Positions 1 to 9,513 are shown, numbered from the stretch's first letter. The stretch is DNA of 64,000 nt from CAVYXA01 sp963846775 (GCA_963846775.1 CAWJXB010000002.1:91635-155634); one strand, 5' to 3'. Made by a program: numbers and translations. The notes: a model not told the origin generated them from the sequence alone.

Positions 1-1715
1 TCGCGCGAATCACCACCAGGCAATGTGCTCAGCCAGGCCGCTGCGCCCGACGAATCGGCTTCCGCCCAGCGATTGATCAAGCCTTCCAGCGCGCGGCGGC
101 GCAGATCGCTCTCAGGCAATGCGGCAGCCCACCGGCTTGCGCTTTGCGGATCCGTGTTCGCCCATTGCCATACCAGCGTTGAAACAGCTTCGGTCGCTTT
201 CGGTCCGCCCGAGGAATACTGAGTAATCAGCTGGGCTGCTTGGGCCGGATCGTTCTGCGCAATCGCGCCGACCATTCCCGGCAGCACTTCGTCGCGCATG
301 GCCGGGTCGCTCAAGTTTCCGGCCCACGCAATCGCAGCCGGCGGATCGTTGGCCGCCCAGCGCGACGCGACCATCATGAGCATGTTTCCACGCTCCTCTT
401 TCTCCGTGACACGCACCGCAAAATTAGCGGCCGCTTTTGGATCGTTCTCGGCCCATTGCGAAACGATATTCGTCAGTGCGGATGCGCGCGCGGAACTTCG
501 CGGTAGTTTTTGCGTCCACTCGATCGCCTTTTGCACATCACTCGTCGAAAGCTCGGACGCGATCGACGAGATCAATGCCTCCTGCGTTCGACCGGGCTTC
601 ATTGCCGCGACGTAATCGGCCGCCGCGGTGGCATCGGATTGTACCCAGGTGCGCACGACATTGCTGAGCGCGTTATCCTTGGCCATGCCGGGCGACAATT
701 CCTGCACCCAGGCGAACGCGGCGTTCACGTCGGTCTGCGCCCATTGACTGGCAATACTGCCAATGACTTGATCACGCACCGAGCCGGACGGGAACGCCGC
801 GACGGCCTGCGCCGCTTTAGCCGGATCGCGATAAGCCACATTTGAAATCACGCTTTGCAGTGCGCGATTGTGCGCCGGACCGGATGGCAGCGAATTCGCC
901 CAGGCAAGCGCAGCGTCAGGATCTTGCGCCGTCCACGCGGACGCGACCGCTTGCAAGGCCGAGTCGGCGCCGAATCGCGCCGGGAGCAAACTCGCTTGAT
1001 TCGCCGCGGCGACAACATCGCGGTCCGCCCAGCGATTAAAGATCGCCCAGTAAAGCATCGACTGGCGTCCTTTGCCGGGCATAGATTGCACGAGATTGAG
1101 CGCCAGTTGGGGATCTTTGTCCGCCATCGCAGTCACAACTGCTTGCATCGCCTGATCGCGCATCGGCGTTTGCGGCAAACGCTGCGTCCACGCCAACGCC
1201 GCATCCAGGTCGTTCTCCGCCCAACCGCTCACCGCGCTATTGACGGCCCGAATTCGTTCCCCCGCGTTCGTCAGGTGCTGCGCATAAGCCAGCGCATCCG
1301 CCGGGTTCAATTCCGCCCAGCGCGCCATCACGAGCGGGACTAACGAGCCCCGGTCCTGCGGCTTCAGGTTTTGCGCAAAATTCAACACTTCGCGCACATG
1401 ATCGGCATCGATGGAATCGATCAGGTTCGACAATCGCGCAAAGGCACGCGGGCTCCCGGATTGCGCCAGCGCCTCTTTCAACTGAGAGATGAGATCGTGC
1501 GGCGACCTCTTCACCGAAAGTTCGGCGGGCCGCGGCGCTGCCTTTTCCCGGACCGGCGCTTCTGCCCGCTTTTCGAGCGACGCGAGATACGGCTGGATCT
1601 GAGCGATCTCCCTCTTCTCGGGTTTGGCCGCGCGCAGCCCTAACGAGCGACCAATCCCGATCCCAGCAAGCAACGCTCCCAATGCCACGACAACGACAAG
1701 GAGGCGTGATTTCAT
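1..1715 (-). CDS. secreted or membrane-anchored WA-DP helical repeat protein, partial (runs off left edge)
   Basis: The minus-strand frame is open from an ATG at 1715 to the left edge, so the C-terminus is missing. After Met-Lys-Ser-Arg comes a hydrophobic stretch (LLVVVVALGALLAGIGIG), which is a signal peptide or anchor. From about residue 100 the protein is a chain of roughly 35-residue repeats on a WA-xx-DP-xx-AA-xW-x3-LP pattern (WAENDPKAAANFA, WANTDPQSASRWA); at least ten are visible. This predicts an all-helical superhelix like TPR or HEAT proteins. I know such repeats from Verrucomicrobiota exported proteins of unknown function. It lies 31 bp downstream of the DinG-like gene on the same strand and may be co-transcribed. 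No enzymatic motif is seen. Confidence 0.75.
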   Translation of the reverse strand, partial: MKSRLLVVVVALGALLAGIGIGRSLGLRAAKPEKREIAQIQPYLASLEKRAEAPVREKAAPRPAELSVKRSPHDLISQLKEALAQSGSPRAFARLSNLIDSIDADHVREVLNFAQNLKPQDRGSLVPLVMARWAELNPADALAYAQHLTNAGERIRAVNSAVSGWAENDLDAALAWTQRLPQTPMRDQAMQAVVTAMADKDPQLALNLVQSMPGKGRQSMLYWAIFNRWADRDVVAAANQASLLPARFGADSALQAVASAWTAQDPDAALAWANSLPSGPAHNRALQSVISNVAYRDPAKAAQAVAAFPSGSVRDQVIGSIASQWAQTDVNAAFAWVQELSPGMAKDNALSNVVRTWVQSDATAAADYVAAMKPGRTQEALISSIASELSTSDVQKAIEWTQKLPRSSARASALTNIVSQWAENDPKAAANFAVRVTEKEERGNMLMMVASRWAANDPPAAIAWAGNLSDPAMRDEVLPGMVGAIAQNDPAQAAQLITQYSSGGPKATEAVSTLVWQWANTDPQSASRWAAALPESDLRRRALEGLINRWAEADSSGAAAWLSTLPGGDSR

Positions 1716-1746
1716 GTTTGATCTGACTCCGCTCATGTTAACCGGT

Positions 1747-3729
1747 TCAAATTATCTCGACCCGGCATTTTGGCAGCGCCTTCATGAAGGAACGGCCATA
1801 CGGCTTGGTCACGATCCGGTTATCCAGAATCACGATCATCCCGTGGTCGCTTTTGGTTCGGATCAAACGCCCCACCCCCTGGCGCAATTTCAGCACCGCT
1901 TCGGGTAACGAGTACTCCGTGAACGCATCGCCTCCGCGCGCCTGGACCAGTTCCAGCTTCGCTTCGATCAAGGGATGATCCGGCACCGCGAACGGCAGCC
2001 GGGTGATAATCACGTTCGAGAGCGCTTCGCCCGGAACATCGACTCCCATCCAGAAACTGTCCGTGCCGAACAATACGCTGCGCGGCGTCGTTTTGAATTG
2101 CTCGAGCAACAAACTCCGCGGCGTGCCGCTCCCTTGCACGAGCAAATTCATTTTCTTCCGCGCAAAAAAATCGCGCATCCGGTCGGCCACGAGCTGCATC
2201 CCGCGATAACTGGTGAACAAGACAAACGCGCGTCCCTTAGTCTGCTCGACAAAGTGGGCGATCCAATGTTCCAGCGCTTCCTCGTATCCGGCGTCGCGCG
2301 GGTCGGGCATTTTCTGCACGATGAACATCTTCATCTGCTTTTGAAAATCGAACGGACTCCCGACCAGCAAGGAATCGACCTCGTCCGCGCCGATCCGTCG
2401 CCGGAAATACATCAGATCGGGCCGGCCGACGGCGAGCGTTGCGCTGGTCATGATGCAGGAACAGTTGTCGCGGAAGATCATCCGGCGCAGGACCGGCGCG
2501 ATGTCGATCGGCGCGGCGTTGAGCGTGAGAAACTGCGCCGTTTTGCCGGTGCGCTCGACCCAGTAAACGTGTTCCGGCGCGCTCTGTTCCAGAAAGGCGG
2601 CGATGCCGACGCGGGCATCGCGAATCCGCCGGCCGAGCTCCTGTAGTTCCGCCTTGAGAAATTCGTCATCGGCGCGCTTCACTACATCGATCACGCGCGC
2701 CTGAAGAGCAGTGAGCCGGCCCGTGATCGTGTCCGGCACAACATCGACATCGCGGACCCGGTATTCGCGGCCCTTCCTGAAATCGGAACGCGACTCGATC
2801 GCGGCGAAGAACTCGTCCGCTTCCCCTATCAAATCGGCCGCTAACCTCACTCCATCGGCATCGCGCAGCACGGTGAACAGCCCTTTTTTCGTCCGCGCGT
2901 TGTAAAGCCGTTGAATGGTCGATCTTAAACCGTATTGGGAAATACCGATGCCGATGTGGCGCGACGCAACCTGCTCGACCGTGTGCGCTTCATCGAAGAC
3001 GAGAAAATCGTTCGGAAAAAGGAAACCGCTTTCGCGTTCGGCCTGTTCCTCGGGGTCGCCCAAAAGCATGAAGAGGAGCGTGTGATTGATCACCAGCACG
3101 TCCGCGGAAAGCAATCGTTTCCGGGCCTGCTGATAGAAGCAATTCGAAGTCTGGCCACACGTTTTCGTGGTGCAGATATGCGCTTCGCTGCAAACCTGGG
3201 CCCAGACTTTCGGGTCCGGCTCGATCGCCAGATCGCTCAGCGTGCCGTCGCGCGTTTTGCTCGCCCATTCCGCGACCCGGTTCAGCTCGGTCTGCTCCGG
3301 CCCGGTGAAGAGCTCGTTCTGTTGTTGCAGCGCGCGTTCCAGCCGCCGGGGGCAGACATAATTTTGCCGGCCTTTCACCAGTGCCGCTTCAAACTCGACC
3401 GGCAAAATCTTTTTCAGGATTGGGATGTCCTTGTTCAGGAGCTGCTCCTGAAGATTGATCGTGTGTGTGGAAACGATCGCCTTTTTCTTTTGCTCCAGCG
3501 CGTAGAGAATGGCCGGCGCGAGATAGGCAAGCGATTTACCCACGCCCGTGCCCGCTTCCACGACCAGATGTCGATCTTCCTCGAGCGCTCGCGCCACCGC
3601 CACTGCCATCTCCTGTTGCTGCGGCCGAAACTCAAAGTTCGTCGCTTTGGATAATGGACCGTTTTCGGAAAAAAAGGCACAAGTCTCTTCGACAAACTTG
3701 CTCTCCAGCGAATGTTTCAGCGCGATCAT
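1747..3729 (-). CDS. dinG: DinG/XPD-family ATP-dependent DNA helicase
   Basis: A superfamily 2 helicase of about 660 residues. Walker A is EAGTGVGKS (residues 58-66) and the Walker B/DEAH box is VFDEAHTVE. The Fe-S cysteine set between them is visible as NYVCPRR, QVCSEAHICTTKTCG and NCFYQQ, followed by the typical LLSADVLVINHTLL. The C-terminal motif VI is LRQGVGRLIRTKSDHG. DinG enzymes unwind DNA 5'-3', including R-loops and damaged substrates. A longer frame reaches 3789, but the ATG at 3729 (MIALKHSLESK) removes a Trp/Gly-rich leader untypical of the family. Whether this branch also carries a nuclease domain was not assessed; none is obvious. Confidence 0.9.
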   Translation of the reverse strand: MIALKHSLESKFVEETCAFFSENGPLSKATNFEFRPQQQEMAVAVARALEEDRHLVVEAGTGVGKSLAYLAPAILYALEQKKKAIVSTHTINLQEQLLNKDIPILKKILPVEFEAALVKGRQNYVCPRRLERALQQQNELFTGPEQTELNRVAEWASKTRDGTLSDLAIEPDPKVWAQVCSEAHICTTKTCGQTSNCFYQQARKRLLSADVLVINHTLLFMLLGDPEEQAERESGFLFPNDFLVFDEAHTVEQVASRHIGIGISQYGLRSTIQRLYNARTKKGLFTVLRDADGVRLAADLIGEADEFFAAIESRSDFRKGREYRVRDVDVVPDTITGRLTALQARVIDVVKRADDEFLKAELQELGRRIRDARVGIAAFLEQSAPEHVYWVERTGKTAQFLTLNAAPIDIAPVLRRMIFRDNCSCIMTSATLAVGRPDLMYFRRRIGADEVDSLLVGSPFDFQKQMKMFIVQKMPDPRDAGYEEALEHWIAHFVEQTKGRAFVLFTSYRGMQLVADRMRDFFARKKMNLLVQGSGTPRSLLLEQFKTTPRSVLFGTDSFWMGVDVPGEALSNVIITRLPFAVPDHPLIEAKLELVQARGGDAFTEYSLPEAVLKLRQGVGRLIRTKSDHGMIVILDNRIVTKPYGRSFMKALPKCRVEII

Positions 3730-3907
3730 GGTAAAAGCACCAAACCCCAAACTCCAAACCCCAGGGAAGCTCCAATCATCAAGGCACAATAGAACGGAGC
3801 GGCGAGGAATTGGAGCTTGAATTTTGGAGCTGAATTGGAACTTGGTGATTGGGATTTGGAGCTTTCGCCGGTTGCAATCGACCGCTGAAAATCGACATTG
3901 AAAATCG

Positions 3908-5050
3908 ATGCGGCTCCTGGATCGCTACGTGATTCGCAATTTCATGCACGTGTATCTTTACTGCATTGCCGGATTCATCTCCATCTGGTTGATCTTCGAC
4001 GTGAGCGATAATATCTCAACCTTCCTGGACGAGCATGTCGGGCTGCGGGTGGTGGCCCGGTATTATCTGACCCAAATCCCGCAGGTCTTGATCATCCTTT
4101 TGCCGATCTCGCTCCTGCTGGCGTTGCTCTTCTCGTTAGGGCGAATGTCGCGCGCGAACGAGATCGTGTCGATGCTGACCGCCGGCGTCAGTCTGCCGCG
4201 CGTCTTGTCTCCACTGATCCTGCTCGGGCTGCTCACGACGGCGGCGGCAATTGGACTCAATTACTCGGCCGCGCCCCATGCCGAGCTGGCCCGGAAACGC
4301 CTGTTGGAAGAGGCGCGCACCCGAGCTGAGACCGTAATCACCAGCCAAGTCTTTCGGAACCGCACCGATGCACGGACGTGGTTTATCCAAAGTTTTCGCC
4401 CCGGCGGAAACATCTTCACCAACGTGCAAATTCTTCAGCAGGACGCGAACAACGACATCACCCGAAGCTACATCGCCACGCGCGCCGTCTATGAACCCGT
4501 CCAAAAAACGTGGAGCCTCGAAAACGTGCGGGTCGCGCATTACGATCACGCGGGAAACATCACGGACGAACAATTCATACCGTCGCTCAAGATCGACCAT
4601 TGGAGTGAAACACCGTTTCGCCTCAGCAGTGCAAATGAGCGTGCCGAATATCTCAGCGTGCCCGAGCTTCGCGATTATCTCGAATTTAACTCCGATTTTC
4701 CGTCAACGCTGCTCGCGCCATTTCGCACCCATCTCCAATACCGGCTGGCGTTGCCCTGGACATGCCTTGTCGTTGTTTTCGTGGCCGCGCCGTTGGGGAT
4801 CGGTTATTCGCGACGCGGTGTTTTGGGGAGCGTCGCCGCGGCGATCATCCTTGTCTTTCTCCACGCCTATCTCATGACTCATCTTTTTCTCGCGCTTGGC
4901 GAAGGCGACCATATCTCGGCCTGGATCGCAGCTTGGACTCCAAATCTCACTTTCGCGGTCGTCGGCTTGTACCTTCTCTATCTCCGCGCCGCCAATCGCG
5001 AAGCGTTCAGCTTTCATCTTTTCACCGCGCGCCGTATAGTGACTCGATGA
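3908..5050 (+). CDS. LptF/LptG-family (YjgP/YjgQ) permease
   Basis: A 380-residue inner-membrane protein with the family layout. It starts with MRLLDRYVIRNF, followed by TM segments at about 15-35, 58-80 and 98-120, then a periplasmic beta-rich domain at about 125-270, and three more TM segments near the C-terminus (LPWTCLVVVFVAAPLGIGYS, a segment through AAIILVFLHAYLM, and LTFAVVGLYLLYL). In the Lpt machine, LptF and LptG with the LptB ATPase extract lipopolysaccharide from the inner membrane. I cannot tell F from G. The stop overlaps the next ATG by 4 bp (ATGA), so the two genes are probably translationally coupled. The presence of Lpt parts implies a diderm cell. Confidence 0.9.
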   Translation: MRLLDRYVIRNFMHVYLYCIAGFISIWLIFDVSDNISTFLDEHVGLRVVARYYLTQIPQVLIILLPISLLLALLFSLGRMSRANEIVSMLTAGVSLPRVLSPLILLGLLTTAAAIGLNYSAAPHAELARKRLLEEARTRAETVITSQVFRNRTDARTWFIQSFRPGGNIFTNVQILQQDANNDITRSYIATRAVYEPVQKTWSLENVRVAHYDHAGNITDEQFIPSLKIDHWSETPFRLSSANERAEYLSVPELRDYLEFNSDFPSTLLAPFRTHLQYRLALPWTCLVVVFVAAPLGIGYSRRGVLGSVAAAIILVFLHAYLMTHLFLALGEGDHISAWIAAWTPNLTFAVVGLYLLYLRAANREAFSFHLFTARRIVTR

Positions 5051-5550
5051 ATCCGTTGCCAAACGAATGGACCATCAAACATCGCGCCGATGCCTGCGCG
5101 GTGACGAATCGGCCATTCGCCCCGGGCGAATATTTTTACACGCTCCTCTTTCACGACACCGGTGGTTTTCGCCGGGAAGATTTGAGCGAGGAAGCGTGGC
5201 GAAATCGCAACGAAAACATCCGGCCATTCTCCTTTTGGAAAACGCGCTACGAACCCCTGCCGCCGCCAAACCTGGAAGTCTTAGGCAAGGAAACGGCCGA
5301 GCAACTTTTTCGACGTTTGCTCACATCGAAAAATCCGCCGGCGAACGCCTGTTACGTTCTGGCCGCGATGTTGGAGCGCAAACGCGTGCTCAAGCAAATC
5401 AAAACCGAGCAAACCGAGCGCGGCCGCATTTTGATTTACGAACACGGCGCGACCGGCGACGTCTTTATCGTGCTCGACCCGCAGTTGCGCCTCGACGAGC
5501 TGGAGAACGTGCAAAACGAGGTTGCGCAACTGCTCCGCAGCGCGGCATAG
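5047..5550 (+). CDS. conserved hypothetical protein, coupled to the Lpt permease
   Basis: A soluble 167-residue protein with no signal peptide. The ATG at 5047 overlaps the permease stop (ATGA). A frame starting at 4762 exists, but its first 95 codons only shadow the permease. The N-terminal part has CAVTNRPFAPGEYFYTLLF, suggesting a small fold with one or two cysteines (DACAV, NACYV). The middle is FRREDLSEEAWRNR then RPFSFWKTRYEP, and the C-terminus is a Leu-rich helix (LDELENVQNEVAQLL). I do not recognise a characterised family. Context suggests a cell-envelope link, but nothing in the sequence proves it. Confidence 0.8.
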   Translation: MNPLPNEWTIKHRADACAVTNRPFAPGEYFYTLLFHDTGGFRREDLSEEAWRNRNENIRPFSFWKTRYEPLPPPNLEVLGKETAEQLFRRLLTSKNPPANACYVLAAMLERKRVLKQIKTEQTERGRILIYEHGATGDVFIVLDPQLRLDELENVQNEVAQLLRSAA

Positions 5551-5644
5551 GTTCGCGTCCCAGAAGCGCTCGGCGCTGGCGTGCACCATTCGGCGGCCTG
5601 GACGAATGTATTTTCGAAGGCAAACAGGAAGAGTCTCAATGCCG

Positions 5645-5667
5645 GTTCGCGGCAAGCTGCCGCGAAC
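5645..5667. repeat. perfect GC-rich hairpin in the 5551-5765 gap
   Basis: Arms GTTCGCGGCA and TGCCGCGAAC (10 bp, perfect) around a 3-nt AGC loop. There is no T-tract, so it is not a canonical terminator. It resembles the short palindromic intergenic elements seen elsewhere in the window but with a different core. Confidence 0.6.
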
Positions 5668-5765
5668 TACACGCCGGCGGCGTGGTGCTCTCCAGATAAC
5701 TCGTCAGAACGGTCATTGCCAGGCCGGCGTTTGCGAAAAGTGACGATTGTTGAACCATTCTTCGA

Positions 5766-6527
5766 ATGGACGTTGTCCATCGTATTCTTGACCCCGCGTG
5801 CGGCCGCCACTCCGATTTGGCGGGACGACACTCTTGCGCGCTCGCGATCATGACCAAAGCGCCGCGCGCGGGACAGGTGAAGACGCGGCTGGTTCCGCCG
5901 CTTACGCCTGAACAAGCGGCGGAATTGAACAAGTGTTTTTTGCAAGATACGGTGGCCGCGATTTCCGCCTGCTGCCATCAGCGCCCCCTCGATGACGCTC
6001 GCGGGGTGGCCGTTTATACACCGGTCGGCGCCGAAGCGATATATGACGATATTTTGCCGCCGGATTTTTTTCTCATCCCTCAGCGCGGTAAAAGTTTTGG
6101 TGATCGACTTTACTTTGCCATCGACGATTTGTTTGCATGCGGATTTGAATCAGCCTGCCTGATTGATTCCGATAGCCCAACCGTTCCGGCGTTGGCCTAC
6201 AAGCAGGCGGTGGAAAAACTGAGCGCGCCCGGCGACCGCATTGTTCTCGGCCCGGCGGAGGACGGCGGCTACTACCTGATCGGCCTGAAGCAACCGTACT
6301 CGGTCCTCTTTGAGCGGATCGATTGGAGCACCGAACGCGTTTTCGAACAGACTTTGCAGCGCGCTGAAGAAATCGGCGTCAGCGTGGAGTTTTTGCCGAT
6401 TGGTTTCGATGTTGATGATCGAGCAAGCCTGACGCGGCTGAAGTCCGACTTGCTTCGCAATAACGCTCCGGTCGATCTTGCACCGACGACGCGACAATTT
6501 CTCGGTGATTCTAGCGGCGCTCTATGA
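5766..6527 (+). CDS. DUF2064/TIGR04282-type nucleotidyl- or glycosyltransferase-like protein
   Basis: A 253-residue protein with the GT-A-like layout of DUF2064. The N-terminal nucleotide-binding stretch is CALAIMTKAPRAGQVKTRLV (residues 22-41), followed by DSDSPTVP as the metal-binding Asp region and the strongly conserved LGPAEDGGYYLIGL. Proteins of this group are called rSAM/selenodomain-associated transferase 1 in TIGRFAM; their substrate is not settled. An alternative start is the ATG at 5850 (MTKAPRAGQ), which would fit the family N-terminus better. It precedes an SDR epimerase and, farther on, a family-2 glycosyltransferase, so a role in glycan or lipid-sugar assembly is plausible. Confidence 0.85.
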   Translation: MDVVHRILDPACGRHSDLAGRHSCALAIMTKAPRAGQVKTRLVPPLTPEQAAELNKCFLQDTVAAISACCHQRPLDDARGVAVYTPVGAEAIYDDILPPDFFLIPQRGKSFGDRLYFAIDDLFACGFESACLIDSDSPTVPALAYKQAVEKLSAPGDRIVLGPAEDGGYYLIGLKQPYSVLFERIDWSTERVFEQTLQRAEEIGVSVEFLPIGFDVDDRASLTRLKSDLLRNNAPVDLAPTTRQFLGDSSGAL

Positions 6528-6587
6528 GCGTCGCCATTTTGCGCCCAGAAAATTTGCGACGGTCACAGACCGCCGCTACAAAAAAGA

Positions 6588-7769
6588 ATGTCAATGTCAC
6601 GGTGCGCTCTTGTTACCGGTGGTGCGGGCCTGATTGGCTCGCACCTGGTCGATCTTCTCGTGCGGGAAGGTTGGACCGTCCGCGTGCTGGATAATCTTGA
6701 GCCGCAAACGCATCGTCGCGGCAAACCGGCGTGGCTTAACGAAAAGGCCGAATTCAGACGCGGCGATCTGCGCGACCGCGACACCATCACGGCCGCGCTC
6801 GACCAGATCGACATCGTTTTCCACCAGGCGGCGTACGGCGGTTACATGCCGGAGATCGCGAAGTTCGTGCACGTGAACTCTCTCGGCACCGCTCAGATGC
6901 TGGAAGTAATTCGGGAAAAAAACCTCCCGATCAAAAAGATTGTCGTCGCCAGCTCGCAAGCGGTTTACAGCGAAGGCGCTGGGGAATGCTCGCAGCACGG
7001 AATGGTTTTTCCATCGGTCCGGCCGATCGACCAATTGCGCCGCGGCGACTGGCAGGTTCATTGCCCGATCTGCGGCGCGATCACCAAGAGCGTTCCCACA
7101 CCGGAAAATGCGCCGGTCGGCGGTGAGACGGTTTATGGCCTAACAAAAGTGGATCAGGAACGGCTCGTCTTGCTCTGGGGAAAACAGACCGGAACTCCCA
7201 CCGTGGCGTTGCGCTACTCCTGCACCTACGGGCCGCGCCAGTCGATCTTCAATCCCTACACCGGCGTGATCGCGATTTTCTGCACCCGACTGCTAAACAA
7301 CCTAGCGCCGGTTTTTTACGAAGACGGCAACCAGACGCGAGACATGTCTTTTGTTGAAGACATCGCCTACGCCAACCTGCTCGCGGCCGAAACCGACAAA
7401 CTCGACGGATTGCCGGTGAACGTCGGCAGCGGCCGCGGCGTTCCCATTCGCGAAATTGCGGAGATAATCTCCGCTGCGCTCAAGATCGACATCGCCCCGG
7501 AAGTGAATGGCGAATTTCGCCCCGGCGAAATGCGTCACCTAACGAGCGATACCACCCGGATCGGCGCCATCGGCTACAGACCCACCGTCGATCTGGCTGA
7601 GGGCATCCAGCGCTACATCGATTGGATCCGCACCCAATCCGACATCCGCGATTACTTCAGCGAAGCCGCCAATATTTTGCGCCACAAAGGGATCGTCCAC
7701 AAAAGTGGGGCAACTTTTGATGCGCCGATTAAATCGGTTCCGGAAGTTGGCGACTTGCTCCACAATTGA
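6588..7769 (+). CDS. extended SDR NAD-dependent epimerase/dehydratase with a Cys/His insertion
   Basis: A 393-residue nucleotide-sugar epimerase/dehydratase. The Rossmann motif is TGGAGLIGSHL (residues 10-20), followed by the D-N-L acceptor (VLDNLEP), the VVASSQAVYSEG catalytic Ser region and YGLTKVDQ with the Tyr and Lys. The substrate-side GSGRGVPIREIAEII is typical of GalE/RmlB relatives. Unusual is an insertion between the catalytic Ser and Tyr containing GECSQHG and HCPICGA, a Cx2H plus Cx2C arrangement that could hold zinc. Substrate cannot be predicted. Its stop is 3 bp before the MgtE-like gene, so the pair is likely co-transcribed. Confidence 0.88.
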   Translation: MSMSRCALVTGGAGLIGSHLVDLLVREGWTVRVLDNLEPQTHRRGKPAWLNEKAEFRRGDLRDRDTITAALDQIDIVFHQAAYGGYMPEIAKFVHVNSLGTAQMLEVIREKNLPIKKIVVASSQAVYSEGAGECSQHGMVFPSVRPIDQLRRGDWQVHCPICGAITKSVPTPENAPVGGETVYGLTKVDQERLVLLWGKQTGTPTVALRYSCTYGPRQSIFNPYTGVIAIFCTRLLNNLAPVFYEDGNQTRDMSFVEDIAYANLLAAETDKLDGLPVNVGSGRGVPIREIAEIISAALKIDIAPEVNGEFRPGEMRHLTSDTTRIGAIGYRPTVDLAEGIQRYIDWIRTQSDIRDYFSEAANILRHKGIVHKSGATFDAPIKSVPEVGDLLHN

Positions 7770-7772
7770 GCG

Positions 7773-8771
7773 ATGAAAATTTCCGGCGCGATCGATTTCA
7801 ACGCGCCGGCGATCAATTACGCGCGCAAAGATTTTCCATTGCTCGAGGTCGACTCGACCGTCGAGAAAGCGCTGGAAAAAATTCGACGCGAAGGCGTGGG
7901 GGAACGCGTGATTTATTTCTACGCGGTCGATCAGGGAAAGCGACTGGCCGGTGTGGTGCCAACTCGGCGTTTATTAACGACGCCGCCTGCGACGATTTTG
8001 CGCGAGATCATGGTGCCGCGCGTGATCGCATTGCCAGTGGAAGCGACTGTCCTGGAAGCATGCGATTTTTTCGTCCTCTACAAATTTCTCGCTTTCCCGA
8101 TTGTCGATTCTGATCGCCGGATCCTCGGCGTGGTGGACACCGACGTTTTTATGGAAAGCGTGCTCGAAACGGGCGAGGACGAGCGCGACGTGGCACGCGA
8201 CGATTTCTTCGAGGCGCTCGGCTTTCATCTCTCGCAAGTCCGCGACGCATCGTCGTGGCGCGTCTTTCGGTATCGGTTTCCATGGCTCCTTGTCACTGTC
8301 GGCGGCGGGACGATCTGCGCGGTTTTAGCCGGATTTTTTGAGACAACGCTCGCAAACAGTCTCATCATCGCGTTTTTTTTAACGATGGTGTTGGGCTTGA
8401 CCGAAAGCGTGAGCGCTCAATCGATGAGCGTGACGATCCAGGCGTTGCACTCGGTGCCGGTGACGTGGCGTTGGTTTGCGATTGCGTTTAAGCGGGAAAT
8501 TGTGACTGCGCTCCTGATTGGACTAGCTTGCGGCGCCTTTGTCGCACTGATTGTCCTGGCTTGGCGCGGTGATGCGCGTGCCGCGGGTGTTGTCGGCGGA
8601 AGCGTCGCGCTCTCACTGGTTACGGCGTCTTTGTTTGGTCTGGCTGTGCCGTCTCTACTGCATCACTTCAAACTCGATCCAAAGATCGCCGCCGGCCCCA
8701 TCACGCTCGCGTTGGCAGATATTTTCGCGCTCTTAATCTATTTCACGAGCGCGTGGCTGGTTTTAAAATAG
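7773..8771 (+). CDS. MgtE-like divalent cation transporter with CBS pair but no MgtE_N domain
   Basis: A 332-residue protein. Residues ~25-130 form two CBS units (VEKALEKIRREGVGERVIYF and IMVPRVIALPVEATVLEACD). After a linker come five hydrophobic segments with MgtE signatures (LTMVLGLTESVSAQSM and GGSVALSLVTASLFGLAVPS). Known MgtE is a dimeric Mg2+ channel of ~450 residues whose N-domain and CBS domains sense cytosolic Mg2+; here the N-domain is absent, a recognised shorter form. The start lies 3 bp after the upstream epimerase stop. Confidence 0.85.
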   Translation: MKISGAIDFNAPAINYARKDFPLLEVDSTVEKALEKIRREGVGERVIYFYAVDQGKRLAGVVPTRRLLTTPPATILREIMVPRVIALPVEATVLEACDFFVLYKFLAFPIVDSDRRILGVVDTDVFMESVLETGEDERDVARDDFFEALGFHLSQVRDASSWRVFRYRFPWLLVTVGGGTICAVLAGFFETTLANSLIIAFFLTMVLGLTESVSAQSMSVTIQALHSVPVTWRWFAIAFKREIVTALLIGLACGAFVALIVLAWRGDARAAGVVGGSVALSLVTASLFGLAVPSLLHHFKLDPKIAAGPITLALADIFALLIYFTSAWLVLK

Positions 8772-8826
8772 CGCATGCCTCGGGGCTTGCGAAACCAGTG
8801 ATCGCAAGCGAGACGCAAACGCTACT

Positions 8827-9513
8827 ATGTTCATTTCGGTTGTTATCCCGGCCCTGAATGAGGAGGAGCCGATCGGGAACGTCGTGCGCGAAGTCGCGTC
8901 CACCGGAATGCCTAACGAAATCATCGTGGTGGATAACCAGAGCACGGACCGAACGGCCGAGAGCGCGCATGAAGCCGGCGCTCAGGTGGTGACGGCGCCG
9001 CGCGGATACGGCCGCGCGTGCGCGGCGGGAGTCGCGGCGGTGCGGCCCGAGTGCGACGTCATTGTCTTTCTTGATGGCGATGGTAGCGATTGCCCGGAAT
9101 TCATGAAGTGCCTGGTCGATCCTCTCATTGCCGGCACGCACGATTTCGTGATCGGCTCGCGCACCCGCGGCCGACGCGAACCGGGCAGCATGAATTTCCA
9201 GCAGATTTTTTCCGGGCGACTTGCCGGCTGGCTGATCTCGATCTTGTATGGCGTCCGTTATACCGATATGTGTCCCTTCCGCGCCATTCGCCGTGATGCG
9301 CTGGCCAAGCTTGTAATGCGCGAGGAAACATACGGCTGGAACCTGGAGATGCAGATGAAAGCCGCTCGCGCCGGCCTCCGGATCCTGGAAATCCCAGTGG
9401 CCCATCGCTGCCGCGCGGGAGGCGAATCGAAGGTTTCCGGCACATTGCGGGGAACATTCGTCGCCGGCGCGCGAATTCTCGCGACCTTCCTGCGTGTGGC
9501 CTTCAAGTTGTAG
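8827..9513 (+). CDS. family-2 glycosyltransferase, DPM1-like
   Basis: A 228-residue GT-A enzyme. It shows FISVVIPALNEEEPIGNVV at the N-terminus, VVDNQSTDRTAE as the nucleotide-sugar site, and FLDGDGSDCPE as the DxD metal motif. GSRTRGRREPGSM and the KVSGTLRGT end are typical of undecaprenyl- or dolichol-phosphate sugar transferases without C-terminal TM helices. Such enzymes transfer a sugar to a lipid phosphate at the membrane. Its stop codon lies inside the left arm of a 61-bp palindromic element. Confidence 0.85.
   Translation: MFISVVIPALNEEEPIGNVVREVASTGMPNEIIVVDNQSTDRTAESAHEAGAQVVTAPRGYGRACAAGVAAVRPECDVIVFLDGDGSDCPEFMKCLVDPLIAGTHDFVIGSRTRGRREPGSMNFQQIFSGRLAGWLISILYGVRYTDMCPFRAIRRDALAKLVMREETYGWNLEMQMKAARAGLRILEIPVAHRCRAGGESKVSGTLRGTFVAGARILATFLRVAFKL

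Noticed and set aside
1975..3654. long plus-strand frames (223 and 239 codons) opposite the helicase gene
   Set aside because: Pure shadows of the DinG-like gene in GC-rich DNA; no start context or motif.
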